From positions 62,001 to 126,000 of the forward strand of contig CAKVGH010000002.1 in assembly GCA_934747255.1 (NCBI GenBank): a DNA stretch of 64,000 nt. The letters run 5' to 3'. The notes beneath the pieces were generated by a model that saw only the letters and a list, made by a program, of their open reading frames with translations, searched no databases and had not been told where the DNA came from. The DNA comes from an uncultured Clostridia bacterium (GTDB lineage Bacteria > Bacillota > Clostridia > Christensenellales > UBA1242). The position numbers and the translations under genes were made by a program. Below are positions 49,892 to 58,773 of this stretch, piece by piece (within the stretch, counting starts at the first letter, position 1; each line of letters opens with the position of its first letter).

Positions 49892-51070
49892 TTGGCTAAA
49901 AAATATGGATGCGTACTTGATTTTGGTTCAAGTAAAATAACCGCAATGATAGGGGAAAAGGGCGTTAATAACACCTTTAATATTCACGGTACGGGCGAAA
50001 CAGAATATGCTGGATATTACGAAGGTGAATTTGTTGAGCCAGAAAAACTACTTGCTAGTATCGAAAGTACCTTAACAAAAGCACAAACAAATAGTGGATT
50101 AGAAATTACAAAATTATTCGTTGGAGTTCCAAGCGAATTTTCATTCTGCAAAACAAAATCAGCAGGAATTAGTTTCAAAAAGCGTACAAAAATAGGAGTG
50201 GACGAAATATACTCTTTCTTTGACCTAGCGTCAAAGGACCTTGATGTTTCTAACTGCACAATATTAAATCGTTCTCCAATTTTCTTTATGCTTGACGATA
50301 AGCGTAAATGTATGGACCCAAAAGGACAAGTTACAAGCAAACTTTATGGCGAAATTAGTTTTATCTTTGCAGAGAATAGTTTTATTGAAAAAATAAATGA
50401 TATTCTTTCTCAATTAGGTATTTCTAATGTCGAATATGTCAGCAGTCCTCTTGCTCAATCAATATATCTTTTAGACCCAGAAATTAGGGACACAGGGGCA
50501 ATTTTAATTGATTGCGGATACATATCAACAAGTGTTGCTTTGGTAAAGGGCGATGGACTACTTGGTCTTAATGCTTTCTCTCTTGGTGGCGGACACATAA
50601 CAGCTGACTTAAGCCAAGTTTTGCAACTATCGTTTAAGGACGCCGAAACATTAAAACGAAAAGTAGTTTTGAGTTTGGATGCAAGCGATAATGATTTTTA
50701 CGAAATTGTAAACGGAACAGGTAGTGTTACACCAGTTTCTGCAAAACTTACAAACGAAATCGTTGGCGCAAGAGTAGATATGATTGCCACAATGATTAGC
50801 CGTTCACTTTCTGCACTAAAAGGCAGTTACAATGGCTATCTTCCAGTTTATTTAACTGGTGGCGGAATTTGTTATTTGAAAGGCGGAAAAGACTATCTTT
50901 CAAAAGCAATAGGCTCAAATATTGAAATTTTGTCGCCACAAGTTCCACAATTAAATAGACCACATTTTTCAAGTGTACTTGGGCTACTAGATTTGGCGTT
51001 AGCACAAGTAAAAACAGAAAAATTGTCATTTGGTGAAAAATTAAAGCGTTTATTTAAGCATAAGTCATAA
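49892..51070 (+). CDS. ftsA: Cell division protein FtsA
   Basis: FtsA is the actin-like ATPase that tethers FtsZ to the membrane. The N-terminal C-V-L-D-F-G-S-S-K-I-T-A and a later I-L-I-D-C-G-Y-I-S-T-S-V-A (phosphate-binding loops), V-Y-L-T-G-G-G and the C-terminal amphipathic helix F-G-E-K-L-K-R-L-F-K are visible. I prefer the TTG at 49892 because GGGAG (49878-49882) lies 9 nt upstream; the ATGs at 49883 and 49886 would be too close to it. Length is then 392 residues. ftsZ follows with its own promoter. Confidence 0.94.
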   Translation: MAKKYGCVLDFGSSKITAMIGEKGVNNTFNIHGTGETEYAGYYEGEFVEPEKLLASIESTLTKAQTNSGLEITKLFVGVPSEFSFCKTKSAGISFKKRTKIGVDEIYSFFDLASKDLDVSNCTILNRSPIFFMLDDKRKCMDPKGQVTSKLYGEISFIFAENSFIEKINDILSQLGISNVEYVSSPLAQSIYLLDPEIRDTGAILIDCGYISTSVALVKGDGLLGLNAFSLGGGHITADLSQVLQLSFKDAETLKRKVVLSLDASDNDFYEIVNGTGSVTPVSAKLTNEIVGARVDMIATMISRSLSALKGSYNGYLPVYLTGGGICYLKGGKDYLSKAIGSNIEILSPQVPQLNRPHFSSVLGLLDLALAQVKTEKLSFGEKLKRLFKHKS

Positions 51071-51088
51071 TGAATTATATTTAACTTA

Positions 51089-51117
51089 TTGACAAACACA
51101 AAAAATGATTATAAAAT
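51089..51117 (+). promoter_or_regulatory. Promoter of ftsZ
   Basis: TTGACA (51089-51094), 17 nt, TAAAAT (51112-51117), then AAGGAG and the ATG. Confidence 0.75.
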
Positions 51118-51136
51118 AAAAAGCAAGGAGATAAAT

Positions 51137-52366
51137 ATGTTTAACGAAGAAGTAACAAGCGTTGCGAAAATAAAGGTTATCGGTGCAGGTGGCGGTGGCT
51201 CAAATGCCGTTACAAGAATGATTAAGTTTGACTTCAAAGGTCCAGAGTTTATCGCTGTTAATACAGATAAACAAGCCCTTTTAACAAACCCAGCCGAAAC
51301 AAGAATACAAATTGGTGCAAAATTGACAAAAGGACTAGGCGCAGGTGCTGACCCAGAAGTTGGTGCAAAGGCTGCCGAAGAAAATAAAGCAGAACTTTCT
51401 GCTGCTTTGCAAGGTGCAGATTTGGTATTCATTACAGCAGGTATGGGTGGTGGAACTGGTACAGGTGCCGCCCCAGTAATTGCTCAAATGGCAAAAGATA
51501 TGGGTATTTTAACTGTTGCTGTCGTTACAAAGCCATTTGGTTTTGAAGGTAAAGCAAGAATGTTGAATGCAGAAAAAGGTATTGAAAACTTGAAAAAGTA
51601 TGTTGATACTTTGGTTATCATTCCAAACGACAAGTTGTTAAAGGTTATGCCAAAGGGAACTCCAATGCTTGACTGTTTTAGATATGCAGACGATGTTTTA
51701 AGACAAGGTATTCAAGGCATTAGTGATGTTATTATCAATCCAAGTTTGATTAACCTTGACTTTGCTGATGTAAGAACAATTATGAAAAATCGTGGCTATG
51801 CTCACATGGGTATTGGTAGAGCAAAAGGCGAAAACAAAATGCACGAAGCAGTTAGAAATGCAGTGTATAGCCCACTATTAGAAACTCAAATTGAAGGAGC
51901 AACTGGCGTATTACTTAATATCAAGGGCGGTATTGACCTAGCACTTGACGAAGTAAACGAAGCCGCTGCTTTGGTTCAAGAAGTTGTTGACCCTAAATGT
52001 AACTTTATTTTCGGTACAAGTATTGACCCAAATATGGAAGACGAAGTGGAAATCACTATCATTGCTACTGGTTTTGCTGGTGCAAACTTTGAAAACAAAA
52101 AGGAAGAGCCACAAAAACCAGATATTCATTCACAAGCAGATGGTTTGCGTACTTTTATGAATCAAAATCGTCAAAATCAAGAAGATGAAAGACAAAGATT
52201 ATATGACCAAAAACTTCAAGTGAATACAGGCTTGTTTGACATAAGACCAACACAACAACCACAACAAGAACCTGTTATAATAAAGCCTAAAGAAAATACT
52301 TCAAGAATGACTATTGAAGATGACGATATTCCACCTTTCTTAAAGAGAATGAAAGGCAAAAACTAA
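51137..52366 (+). CDS. ftsZ: Cell division protein FtsZ
   Basis: FtsZ polymerises into the Z-ring. The 409-residue protein from the ATG at 51137 (AAGGAG upstream; a longer frame was rejected) has [10 protein letters not shown] near the N-terminus and the tubulin signature [11 protein letters not shown]. The T7 loop region is N-L-D-F-A-D-V. A Gln/Asn-rich linker (about 320-390) is followed by the conserved C-terminal peptide [10 protein letters not shown] that binds FtsA. Both ftsA and ftsZ have good promoters. Confidence 0.98.
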   Translation: MFNEEVTSVAKIKVIGAGGGGSNAVTRMIKFDFKGPEFIAVNTDKQALLTNPAETRIQIGAKLTKGLGAGADPEVGAKAAEENKAELSAALQGADLVFITAGMGGGTGTGAAPVIAQMAKDMGILTVAVVTKPFGFEGKARMLNAEKGIENLKKYVDTLVIIPNDKLLKVMPKGTPMLDCFRYADDVLRQGIQGISDVIINPSLINLDFADVRTIMKNRGYAHMGIGRAKGENKMHEAVRNAVYSPLLETQIEGATGVLLNIKGGIDLALDEVNEAAALVQEVVDPKCNFIFGTSIDPNMEDEVEITIIATGFAGANFENKKEEPQKPDIHSQADGLRTFMNQNRQNQEDERQRLYDQKLQVNTGLFDIRPTQQPQQEPVIIKPKENTSRMTIEDDDIPPFLKRMKGKN

Positions 52367-52381
52367 TGTTTATAAAACAAT

Positions 52382-52400
52382 TTGGCACAAATTTGTGCCA
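52382..52400 (+). terminator. Hairpin between ftsZ and tRNA-Thr
   Basis: TGGCACAAA/TTTGTGCCA is a perfect 9-bp palindrome. The following T run is weak (TTTGC), so it may be a poor terminator or a processing site that lets ftsZ transcripts enter the tRNA. Confidence 0.55.
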
Positions 52401-52407
52401 TTTGCTT

Positions 52408-52483
52408 GCTAATATGGCTCAGTCGGTAGAGCACCACCTTGGTAAGGTGGAGGTCACGGGTTCGATTCCCGTTATTAGCTCCA
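52408..52483 (+). tRNA. tRNA-Thr (anticodon GGT)
   Basis: This is a 76-nt cloverleaf with a 7-bp acceptor stem (GCTAATA with TATTAGC), D-arm GCTC...GAGC, and anticodon stem CCACC/GGTGG. The loop TTGGTAA gives GGT at 52441-52443. The T-arm CGGGTTCGATTCCCG is present and the CCA end is encoded. GGT reads ACC and ACU. Confidence 0.97.
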
Positions 52484-52793
52484 CTTTTAGTATTATTCAA
52501 AAAAATACTATATATTTATATAACTAAAATCGCTAGTATTTACTAACGATTTTTTTATTTATTAAATTTATTTTTTGCTTGTTTGATTTTTTTTGCTTCA
52601 AGGATTTTATTAGTTTGTTTTTGTTTAATATTGGGTTTTTTTAATAGTTCGATAATTTTGCCTTTACATATTTTTTAATAAATTTTTTTACTGATTAGTT
52701 ATTAAAGATGTGAATAAAAAATATAAGAAAAGATAAAATATTATGAATTTTTTATTTTATAATATTAAGGTTGTAAAATAAAAACAAAAAATT
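52484..52793. other. AT-rich intergenic region with one terminator
   Basis: It holds the tRNA terminator (52526-52556) and then ~230 bp of strongly T-rich sequence on the plus strand. No gene with an SD is seen. On the minus strand a Lys/Asn-rich frame of ~36 codons is open but has no start or SD. Confidence 0.6.
52526..52556 (+). terminator. Intrinsic terminator after tRNA-Thr
   Basis: AAAATCG-c-TAGTA (52526-52538) pairs with TACTA-a-CGATTTT (52541-52553), followed by Ts. Confidence 0.8.
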
Positions 52794-53033
52794 TTATACC
52801 TTATCAACCTGCTTTTTTACAGCAACAAAATCAATTATGCCAGTGATTAAAAATAGTCCACTCAATACAAATAGACCTATTGTAAAAGCGTCAATAGTTT
52901 GATTTCTGTCTAGTTTTATAATGGCAATAGCAAGCGAAATACAAACAACTGCGGTTCTAACAAATGCAAGTAGCGTTCTAGTGCCAGCAAGCAAGGTTCG
53001 TTTTTTTGCTAAAATAACATTTTTTTCTTCCAT
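52794..53033 (-). CDS. DUF202-family membrane protein
   Basis: This 79-residue protein matches the DUF202/YidH pattern: K-R-T-L-L-A-G-T-R-T-L-L-A-F-V-R-T-A at the N-terminus, then two membrane helices (about residues 25-43 and 49-70). The function of the family is unknown. The ATG is eight bases downstream of the UreI-like gene's stop on the minus strand, so the two form one operon. Confidence 0.8.
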   Translation of the reverse strand: MEEKNVILAKKRTLLAGTRTLLAFVRTAVVCISLAIAIIKLDRNQTIDAFTIGLFVLSGLFLITGIIDFVAVKKQVDKV

Positions 53034-53041
53034 AACGACAC

Positions 53042-53545
53042 CTAATAAAGTTTAGCAACATTCATTAAAATTAAAAATCCAAACAAAAATGTGGTAGTAG
53101 CCCCCTGAATAATAAACATTAAGTTGGTTGCAACTTGAAATTTTTGATTTAATGAGTAACCGATAAAGCCAAATAGCCAAATCAACATCCATACTAGCCA
53201 GAATATTCCTGCAAGAGTTGAGCCGATAACTAGCAAATAAATTCCTAAAATCAAGGCACTAATGGTGGAGAGTAAGCAGTAATACCCAAAAAACTTTTCA
53301 CTTTCGTTGTTTTTGGCAAATATGGCAATAAATATATTAGTAAACCCAAAAAGCAACCCACCCAAATAATGAATATCGTTGGACGGAACTTGGCTTGTAA
53401 TTAAAGAATATAGATTGAAAAGTAATATCATTCCGCCAGTTAAAAAGTTAATTAAAACTAAATCTTTTTTGTTCCAGTTATTTAATCCAATTAGTCCATT
53501 AAGAACTAATGTTATACCAACAAAAACTAATGAAACACCTAACAT
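53042..53545 (-). CDS. AmiS/UreI-family transporter (urea/amide channel-like)
   Basis: The 167-residue protein has six membrane helices. Family-typical stretches are G-V-S-L-V-F-V-G-I-T-L-V-L-N-G-L, L-L-F-G-F-T-N-I-F-I-A-I, a G-Y-Y-C-L-L-S-T-I-S-A block, and W-L-V-W-M-L-I-W-L-F-G-F near residue 125. UreI in Helicobacter is a proton-gated urea channel; AmiS homologues accompany amidases. Here no urease or amidase is in view. The ATG at 53545 has AAGGAG upstream; a longer frame was rejected. A hairpin TGTTGA-TTA-TCAACA lies just upstream (53560-53574). Confidence 0.8.
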   Translation of the reverse strand: MLGVSLVFVGITLVLNGLIGLNNWNKKDLVLINFLTGGMILLFNLYSLITSQVPSNDIHYLGGLLFGFTNIFIAIFAKNNESEKFFGYYCLLSTISALILGIYLLVIGSTLAGIFWLVWMLIWLFGFIGYSLNQKFQVATNLMFIIQGATTTFLFGFLILMNVAKLY

Positions 53546-53756
53546 AAAAAACTCCTTTTTGTTGATTATCAACATTTTTTATTGTTTTATACTATAAAAC
53601 ATTTTTAATAGGTAATACAATAGTTTTTTAATAATAGTCATTTTGCAGAGTTACGGTTAAAAATTTTTGAAAAATTTGTTAAAAAAGTTTATATGCTTTA
53701 TTTTGAAAAAATAAAAAAAAGTGATATTCTATGTATGTTAAACAAAGGAGAATTTT

Positions 53757-54647
53757 ATGAAACAATTTGAAGTATCAACCGACAGTAACTGCGATTTATA
53801 CACAAATGAAATAGAACAATTAGGAGTTTATGTAGGACATTTGTCTTATTTACTAAACAAAGATAACAAACTCACTGAACATTTAGATAATTTTACAGAC
53901 TATCAACAATATGTTGATTTCTATAATGAATTACGAAAAGGTGCTGTTGCAAAAACATCAATACTTAACCTAGATGCACATATTAGACTTTTTACCGAAA
54001 TGGCAGAAAAGGGTGTTAAAAATGCCTTGCACATTGCTCAATCTTATGGTTTAAGCCCAACACTTGATAATGCCTTAAAAGCAATCGAAATTGTTAAGGA
54101 AAAGTACCCAGACATCAACTATAAGGCTATCGAATCAAGAACAACAACTTGTGCCGAAGGTATGCTTGTTAAATCCGCTTGCAAGTTTAGAGATGAAGGA
54201 AAATCACTAGACGAAACTCTTGAAATAATTGATAAAATGAAAATGAATGTTCAACATTTTATCATCGCAGATGATTTGATGTACTTAAAGCGAGGTGGAA
54301 GAATTAGTGGTCCAAAAGCGGTTATGGGAACACTTCTTAATCTAAAACCAATCATCGAGTTTTCAAAAGAAGGCAAACTGGAAGTTATTCGTAAGGAAAT
54401 GGGTATGAAAAAAGCAATGAAAAGCATCATTGCCGAAGCAAAAAATTATACTAAAAACAATATTGATTTTAGAGGTGTTATTGTTCATACAGACAACTTA
54501 CCAGTTGCAAAGGAACTTCAATCAATGGTTAAGGAAGCCTTTGGTTACGAGCCAGAAATTAGAATTATGGGTCCAATTATTGGTGCTCACGTAGGTCCAA
54601 ATTCTGTTGCTTATGCCTTTATTTCAAACGAAGAAAGGCCTTGCTAA
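53757..54647 (+). CDS. DegV-family fatty-acid-binding protein
   Basis: DegV/FakB proteins bind a fatty acid and present it to the kinase FakA. The 296-residue protein begins with F-E-V-S-T-D-S-N-C-D-L in place of the typical I-x-x-D-S-x-x-D-L. It has the conserved T-S-I-L-N segment (typical T-S-Q-P/S), the S-R-T-T-T-C-A-E-G-M block, L-K-R-G-G-R-I-S and L-L-N-L-K-P-I-I-E-F, and ends with G-x-V-I-G-A-H-V-G-P-N-S-V-A-Y (I-I-G-A-H-V-G-P), typical of the family. SD AAAGGAG is strong. Monocistronic, with terminator at 54669. The partner FakA is not in the window. Confidence 0.93.
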   Translation: MKQFEVSTDSNCDLYTNEIEQLGVYVGHLSYLLNKDNKLTEHLDNFTDYQQYVDFYNELRKGAVAKTSILNLDAHIRLFTEMAEKGVKNALHIAQSYGLSPTLDNALKAIEIVKEKYPDINYKAIESRTTTCAEGMLVKSACKFRDEGKSLDETLEIIDKMKMNVQHFIIADDLMYLKRGGRISGPKAVMGTLLNLKPIIEFSKEGKLEVIRKEMGMKKAMKSIIAEAKNYTKNNIDFRGVIVHTDNLPVAKELQSMVKEAFGYEPEIRIMGPIIGAHVGPNSVAYAFISNEERPC

Positions 54648-54668
54648 TAAAATTTTAATAATTGAAAG

Positions 54669-54710
54669 ATAAGTGCTTTATTGTTTTATTAAATAAGCAC
54701 TTATTTTTTT
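54669..54710 (+). terminator. Intrinsic terminator after degV
   Basis: ATAAGTGCTT (54669-54678) pairs with AAGCACTTAT (54695-54704), followed by Ts. Confidence 0.8.
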
Positions 54711-54852
54711 ATCGTAGTATTTTATTAAAAAAATTAAAAATATAAATCAAAGAATTTTTTATATAATAATAAATAGTTTTATTGTATAATTAACTCAACT
54801 ATTTGTTGTAATCATTTATAATAATTGTCTTTTATAAAATCAAATTTATATA

Positions 54853-54884
54853 ATAAAAAAAAATCACCTAATTAAAGGTGATTT
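54853..54884 (-). terminator. Terminator of the minus-strand hypothetical gene
   Basis: AAATCACCT (54861-54869) pairs with AGGTGATTT (54876-54884). A long A run precedes it on the plus strand, giving a U-tract on the minus strand; a T run follows, so it may work both ways. Confidence 0.7.
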
Positions 54885-54911
54885 TTTATTTTTATAAAGT
54901 AGAGTAGATGA

Positions 54912-55343
54912 TTACTCACTTAATTCTTCGGCTTCATTGTTGAGCTTAAATTTTTCAAATGTGTAGGTATTCCAAACACAGTGGAAAGAAGCAAGTTGTT
55001 TTTCAGAAAGATAATGCTTTGAATTTAATCTTTTGACAAGTTTCAAAAGTTTTTTATCATTTGTAAATTCGTCAAGTCTTTCGATACCATAAACTGTCAC
55101 TGGCTTATCCAATATTTGAGTTACTGCTTCGCCAATATCAACTTCTTCAAACTTTCGGTTATGTTTTGTATGCAAAAATTTTATGGTATTTGTTTCTCTA
55201 TCAATGGTCGCAAATTGAATTTGACAACCAGTTTGACCGTTGCTTAAATATCTTTTAACAACTCTAAAATATATATCAGTCCAAACAAATTTTTTATTTC
55301 CAATATGTCCCCAGTAGTCAGGTCTAGCATTTGCAAAATCCAT
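54912..55343 (-). CDS. Hypothetical soluble protein, 143 residues
   Basis: I do not recognise this protein. It has no membrane segment. The N-terminal ~75 residues look beta-rich (W-T-D-I-Y-F-R-V-V-K-R-Y-L, Q-I-Q-F-A-T-I-D-R-E-T-N-T-I-K-F-L) and the C-terminal half is helical (K-K-L-L-K-L-V-K-R-L-N). It might be a small nucleic-acid or ligand-binding fold, but no motif supports this. AAGGAG lies before the ATG. Its promoter carries TGAGTATTGACA and a consensus TATAAT inside a 14-bp palindrome, linking it to the genes at 23.8 and 27.1 kb. Confidence 0.72.
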   Translation of the reverse strand: MDFANARPDYWGHIGNKKFVWTDIYFRVVKRYLSNGQTGCQIQFATIDRETNTIKFLHTKHNRKFEEVDIGEAVTQILDKPVTVYGIERLDEFTNDKKLLKLVKRLNSKHYLSEKQLASFHCVWNTYTFEKFKLNNEAEELSE

Positions 55344-55366
55344 TATTATTTCTCCTTAAAGTTAAA

Positions 55367-55397
55367 ATATTATATAATATAAAATAATAGTTGTCAA
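55367..55397 (-). promoter_or_regulatory. Promoter with TGAGTATTGACA element and palindromic -10
   Basis: On the minus strand, TTGACA (55397-55392), 17 nt, TATAAT (55374-55369). The 14-bp palindrome ATATTATATAATAT (55367-55380) covers the -10. TGAGTA is directly upstream of the -35. Confidence 0.7.
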
Positions 55398-55463
55398 TAC
55401 TCATTTTTGAAATTTTATCAAAAATTAAACTTAAAATTTTACTTAAAACAGAGTGGAAAAGTC

Positions 55464-56402
55464 CTAGTTTTTTGTTATTCTTAAATCTTTACCTTCAAAC
55501 TTAATGCAAACAGATTTTGACTTATCAAATAGGCGAGAGAAAATTCGTTCTTCATACTTATCAATAATATTGTTTGGCATTAAATTTGTGGTGATTATTG
55601 TTTTTTTGTTGTTAAGAATTCTGTCATTTATAAGTAGCAAAAAATACTCTTTTGTTACATTTTTGAGCATTGGCTCTGTGCCTAAATCATCAATAATTAG
55701 TAAGTCAGGTTTGGTGTATTGCTCTAATTCTAGCATTTTTTCTTCCATTTTAGAAGTGTGAATTTTCAAAAAGTGATTGTTTAATGCAAACATTGAGCAA
55801 AACAAAGCGGTATAGCCTTTGCTTATAACCGATTTTGCAACCGATTTTGTAATATAAGACTTTCCAACACCAGTTTTACCAGCAAAAATCAAAATTTGCT
55901 TGTTAGTTTGCTCAAAATCATTAACAAACTCAATCAAGTTTTCTTTTACTTGCTTCATATATTCCTTGTTTTCAAAACAATCATAATTATAGTCACTTAA
56001 CAAAGGAATATCATTAAAATCTATATTTGAGTCACGCATAATTTTTTCGTTATAGATTTGTTTAACGCAAGAACAAAGTTTTCCGTTATAATAACCTGTA
56101 TCTTCACATTTTTTGCAATTAAAGTGGGGCACTAGCGATTTTTCGCTAATTTTTAGTTTTTTTAGTACTGATTTTTTTTGGTTTTCTATTTCGTCAAGTT
56201 GTTTTTCGGCATCAGCAGTGTCTTTTTGCTCAAATTTTAACTTGCCAATTTCAAAAACTAATGCTCGTGATTTTTTATCTAATTCGGCATACTCGCTATG
56301 CTTCATAACCGATTGTTTAACATATTCAGCGTCAAAAATCTCGCTATTTCTCATAGCGTTTTTTTCTAGCAAAATTTGTTTGATTATTTCTCTTTCAATC
56401 AT
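55464..56402 (-). CDS. DnaI/DnaC-like helicase-loader ATPase
   Basis: This 312-residue AAA+ protein resembles DnaI, which loads the replicative helicase DnaB/DnaC. An N-terminal region contains a Cys cluster (C-K-K-C, then C-S-C near residue 110) as in DnaI-type zinc sites. Walker A is F-A-G-K-T-G-V-G-K-S, Walker B L-L-I-I-D-D-L-G-T, and an arginine-finger-like R-I-F-S-R-L-F-D is near the end. The ATG at 56402 overlaps the dnaD-like stop (ATGA); a GTG two codons earlier is possible. It works with the upstream DnaD-like protein in replication initiation or restart. Confidence 0.9.
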   Translation of the reverse strand: MIEREIIKQILLEKNAMRNSEIFDAEYVKQSVMKHSEYAELDKKSRALVFEIGKLKFEQKDTADAEKQLDEIENQKKSVLKKLKISEKSLVPHFNCKKCEDTGYYNGKLCSCVKQIYNEKIMRDSNIDFNDIPLLSDYNYDCFENKEYMKQVKENLIEFVNDFEQTNKQILIFAGKTGVGKSYITKSVAKSVISKGYTALFCSMFALNNHFLKIHTSKMEEKMLELEQYTKPDLLIIDDLGTEPMLKNVTKEYFLLLINDRILNNKKTIITTNLMPNNIIDKYEERIFSRLFDKSKSVCIKFEGKDLRITKN

Positions 56403-57838
56403 TTCCACTTAACCTCTTTTAAGTTATCAAATAGGGCGTTAATTTCGTCACTAGAATAACTTCTTTGTTCAAAACTAGCAGGTTTAATATTTGCAATATC
56501 ACTAACTACTATTTTTTGACCCTTTGCCTTTTCAATAGTGTCAATATGATTTTTGTACCAATCGCTTAAAATTTTGTTGACATACGCTAGTGGGTGAGAT
56601 TTATTTACAGCAAATGAGCAGGCATATTCAATAATATCGTTGGAAAAATTCCAAGTAAAAGTCCAAGTTCTGTAAAAATCTCTGTCCCAAGAGGAGACAT
56701 TTCGATTTAGTCCCACAAGAGATAATATTTTTTTTATGTAGCCATCAGTTTGCAAAATCTCGCCAAAATATTGATTTATGCTCTCAACACCTGTTAAACC
56801 TAGCGAATAAAATTTTTCAACTGTGTCATTCATTCCTTCCAAAGTCTTTATATTTGTTTTGAAACAGAAATCAGCAATAAGTTTGAGTGAGTCTGCGTTG
56901 TAGCCCATATTTTGCCATTTTACGATGTATGTTTCAATGACATTTTCTAGGTTTTCGTAGTAAACGCCAATTTGTTTCGTAACCATTTTTGCGGTGGAGA
57001 GTAGGTCTTGCTTTGATTGTTCGTATGTTTCAATCTCTTTTTCGCTTAATAGTTTTAATTCGTAATATTTTTCCAATTTGCGGTTTAATTGTTCAATAGA
57101 GCCTTTTTTCTTAAAACTCTTTGCAACAAACAAGATAACTTCTTTTTCAAAGCCCAAATCTTTTGTCCATCTAACGAACATTTGCTTATCTTCAAAATCG
57201 GCTTGTTTTTTACTGCCAAGCAATTTTAATATTTCGCTAACATCACTTGCGATTGCTTCGTGTTGCAGTAATTTTTCTTCAACATCTTTTGTGGTTTTAA
57301 CATTTTCATAAGCCCAATTTTTTGCAACTGTTAATATGTAAGAGTAGCCAACATTTTTGCCCTTAACATTAGTGCAATATTTGGCTATCATAATCAAAGC
57401 GTCTGGCTCGATATGAAAAGACTCGATTAGGGAATAGTACTCGGCATATTCGGTTGGAGTAATCATTCTGCCTTCAATAATTTCTTGAATTTGCTTATTA
57501 AAATTAGCATACTTTGTTTTGCTATACTTTTTGTCATTGCTTTTTGTTTTTACTGGCAAATATCTAACTTCAATAGGGTCAATGTTAAGCAATGTAACAA
57601 GACCTTGTTCTTGCCAATATAAAAAACACTCTTTGACATCTTCTTCGGTCAATCCAAGTTGTCTAGAAAAACTCTCCAAAGTATTGTTAAAGCCGTCATT
57701 TTGACAATTATAAAGTCCAAGCAAATACACTTTTACGCACACATCTGGTGCTAAAAGCATATAGTCAGTAACAAATTTGTTGTCTATTATAGTGCTGTTT
57801 TTTACTGCACTTTCGTTTGAAAATTTACAAAAAGCCAT
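56399..57838 (-). CDS. DnaD-domain replication initiation protein
   Basis: The 479-residue protein starts with an F-S-N-E-S-A-V-K-N-S-T-x-I-D-N-K-F-V-T-D-Y-M-L-L-A-P domain typical of DnaB/DnaD-type proteins (winged helix). It contains two DnaD-like domains (DDBH2), one around residues 135-205 with Y-S-Y-I-L-T-V-A-K-N-W and another around 395-450 with L-A-Y-V-N-K-I-L-S-D-W. It helps load the helicase loader at oriC or restart sites. The ATG at 57838 follows GGGGAAG; a longer frame was rejected. It overlaps the DnaI-like gene by four bases. Confidence 0.88.
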   Translation of the reverse strand: MAFCKFSNESAVKNSTIIDNKFVTDYMLLAPDVCVKVYLLGLYNCQNDGFNNTLESFSRQLGLTEEDVKECFLYWQEQGLVTLLNIDPIEVRYLPVKTKSNDKKYSKTKYANFNKQIQEIIEGRMITPTEYAEYYSLIESFHIEPDALIMIAKYCTNVKGKNVGYSYILTVAKNWAYENVKTTKDVEEKLLQHEAIASDVSEILKLLGSKKQADFEDKQMFVRWTKDLGFEKEVILFVAKSFKKKGSIEQLNRKLEKYYELKLLSEKEIETYEQSKQDLLSTAKMVTKQIGVYYENLENVIETYIVKWQNMGYNADSLKLIADFCFKTNIKTLEGMNDTVEKFYSLGLTGVESINQYFGEILQTDGYIKKILSLVGLNRNVSSWDRDFYRTWTFTWNFSNDIIEYACSFAVNKSHPLAYVNKILSDWYKNHIDTIEKAKGQKIVVSDIANIKPASFEQRSYSSDEINALFDNLKEVKWK

Positions 57839-57929
57839 TTCTTCCCCTAAAAAATAATACCACATTTAGTGATATTATAATAATATATTAAATTGCTTTT
57901 TTTTGCAAGATTTTTTGTCATCTTTGTTT

Positions 57930-58700
57930 TTACAAATTTTTACGCATATTTTCGATTGCGTTTTTTTCTAGTCTTGATACCTGTGCCTGACTAATTCCAA
58001 CTTGCTCCGAAACTTCCATTTGAGTCTTGCCCAGATAATATCTCATCATCAAAATTTGTTTTTCACGCTTGTTTAGTTTTTTCAACGCATCTTTTAAGGC
58101 AAAATCTTCTATCCATTCGTCTTGATTGTTTTTGCTATCGCCAATTTGGTCCATAACTCTAACGGTTTCTTGACCGTCACTATAAACGGGGTCAAACATA
58201 CTACAAGGCTCGCTAATTGCATCAAGAGCATAGACGACATCTTTATATGGCAAATCTAAATCTTGGGCTATTTCTTCAATAGTTGGCTCGTCCAAACTTC
58301 CTTTGGAAAGTTTTTCTCTTGATTTAAGAATTTTGTATGCTGTATCTCTAATGCTTCGACTGACTCTTACACTCGAATTATCTCTCAAATATCTTCTTAT
58401 TTCGCCTATAATCATTGGCACGGCATAGGTGGAAAATCTAACATTAAGACTAATATCAAAATTGTTTATAGCCTTAATTAGTCCCACACAACCCACTTGA
58501 AATATATCGTCAGGGTTTTCCTTTCTGCCTGCAAATCGTTGCACTATGGAAAGTACCAAACGCATATTTGCAAAAATAAAGTCTTGCCTTGCTTTTTCGT
58601 CACCAGACTTTACTTTTATCATAAGTTCGTCCATCTCTTTGCCTTTCAATTTTGGTAGAGTAGATGTATTTATACCACAAATTACAACTTTGCTTGCCAT
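57930..58700 (-). CDS. sigG: Sporulation sigma factor SigG
   Basis: SigG is the late forespore sigma factor. The 256-residue protein has the SigG-specific N-terminus (K-V-V-I-C-G-I-N-T-S-T-L-P) and the typical Q-R-F-A-G-R-K-E-N-P-D-D-I-F-Q-V-G-C-V-G-L-I-K-A-I (region 2). The stretch V-R-F-S-T-Y-A-V-P-M-I-I-G-E-I-R-R-Y-L-R-D-N is near identical to known SigG proteins. Region 4 includes G-K-T-Q-M-E-V-S-E-Q-V-G-I-S-Q-A-Q-V-S-R-L-E. The ATG at 58700 follows GGAG. It is downstream of sigE as in Bacillus. Confidence 0.97.
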   Translation of the reverse strand: MASKVVICGINTSTLPKLKGKEMDELMIKVKSGDEKARQDFIFANMRLVLSIVQRFAGRKENPDDIFQVGCVGLIKAINNFDISLNVRFSTYAVPMIIGEIRRYLRDNSSVRVSRSIRDTAYKILKSREKLSKGSLDEPTIEEIAQDLDLPYKDVVYALDAISEPCSMFDPVYSDGQETVRVMDQIGDSKNNQDEWIEDFALKDALKKLNKREKQILMMRYYLGKTQMEVSEQVGISQAQVSRLEKNAIENMRKNL

Positions 58701-58773
58701 AAAAACTCCAAAAATCAATTTGTTTTTATGGTTTCCAAACAAAATATTTTTATTCAATTAGTTTATAAATTGA

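Noticed and set aside
52561..52675. Minus-strand Lys/Asn-rich frame of about 36 codons after the DUF202 gene
   Set aside because: It is open between two stops but has no start codon or SD. It could be a decayed gene end, but an AT-rich region gives such frames by chance.
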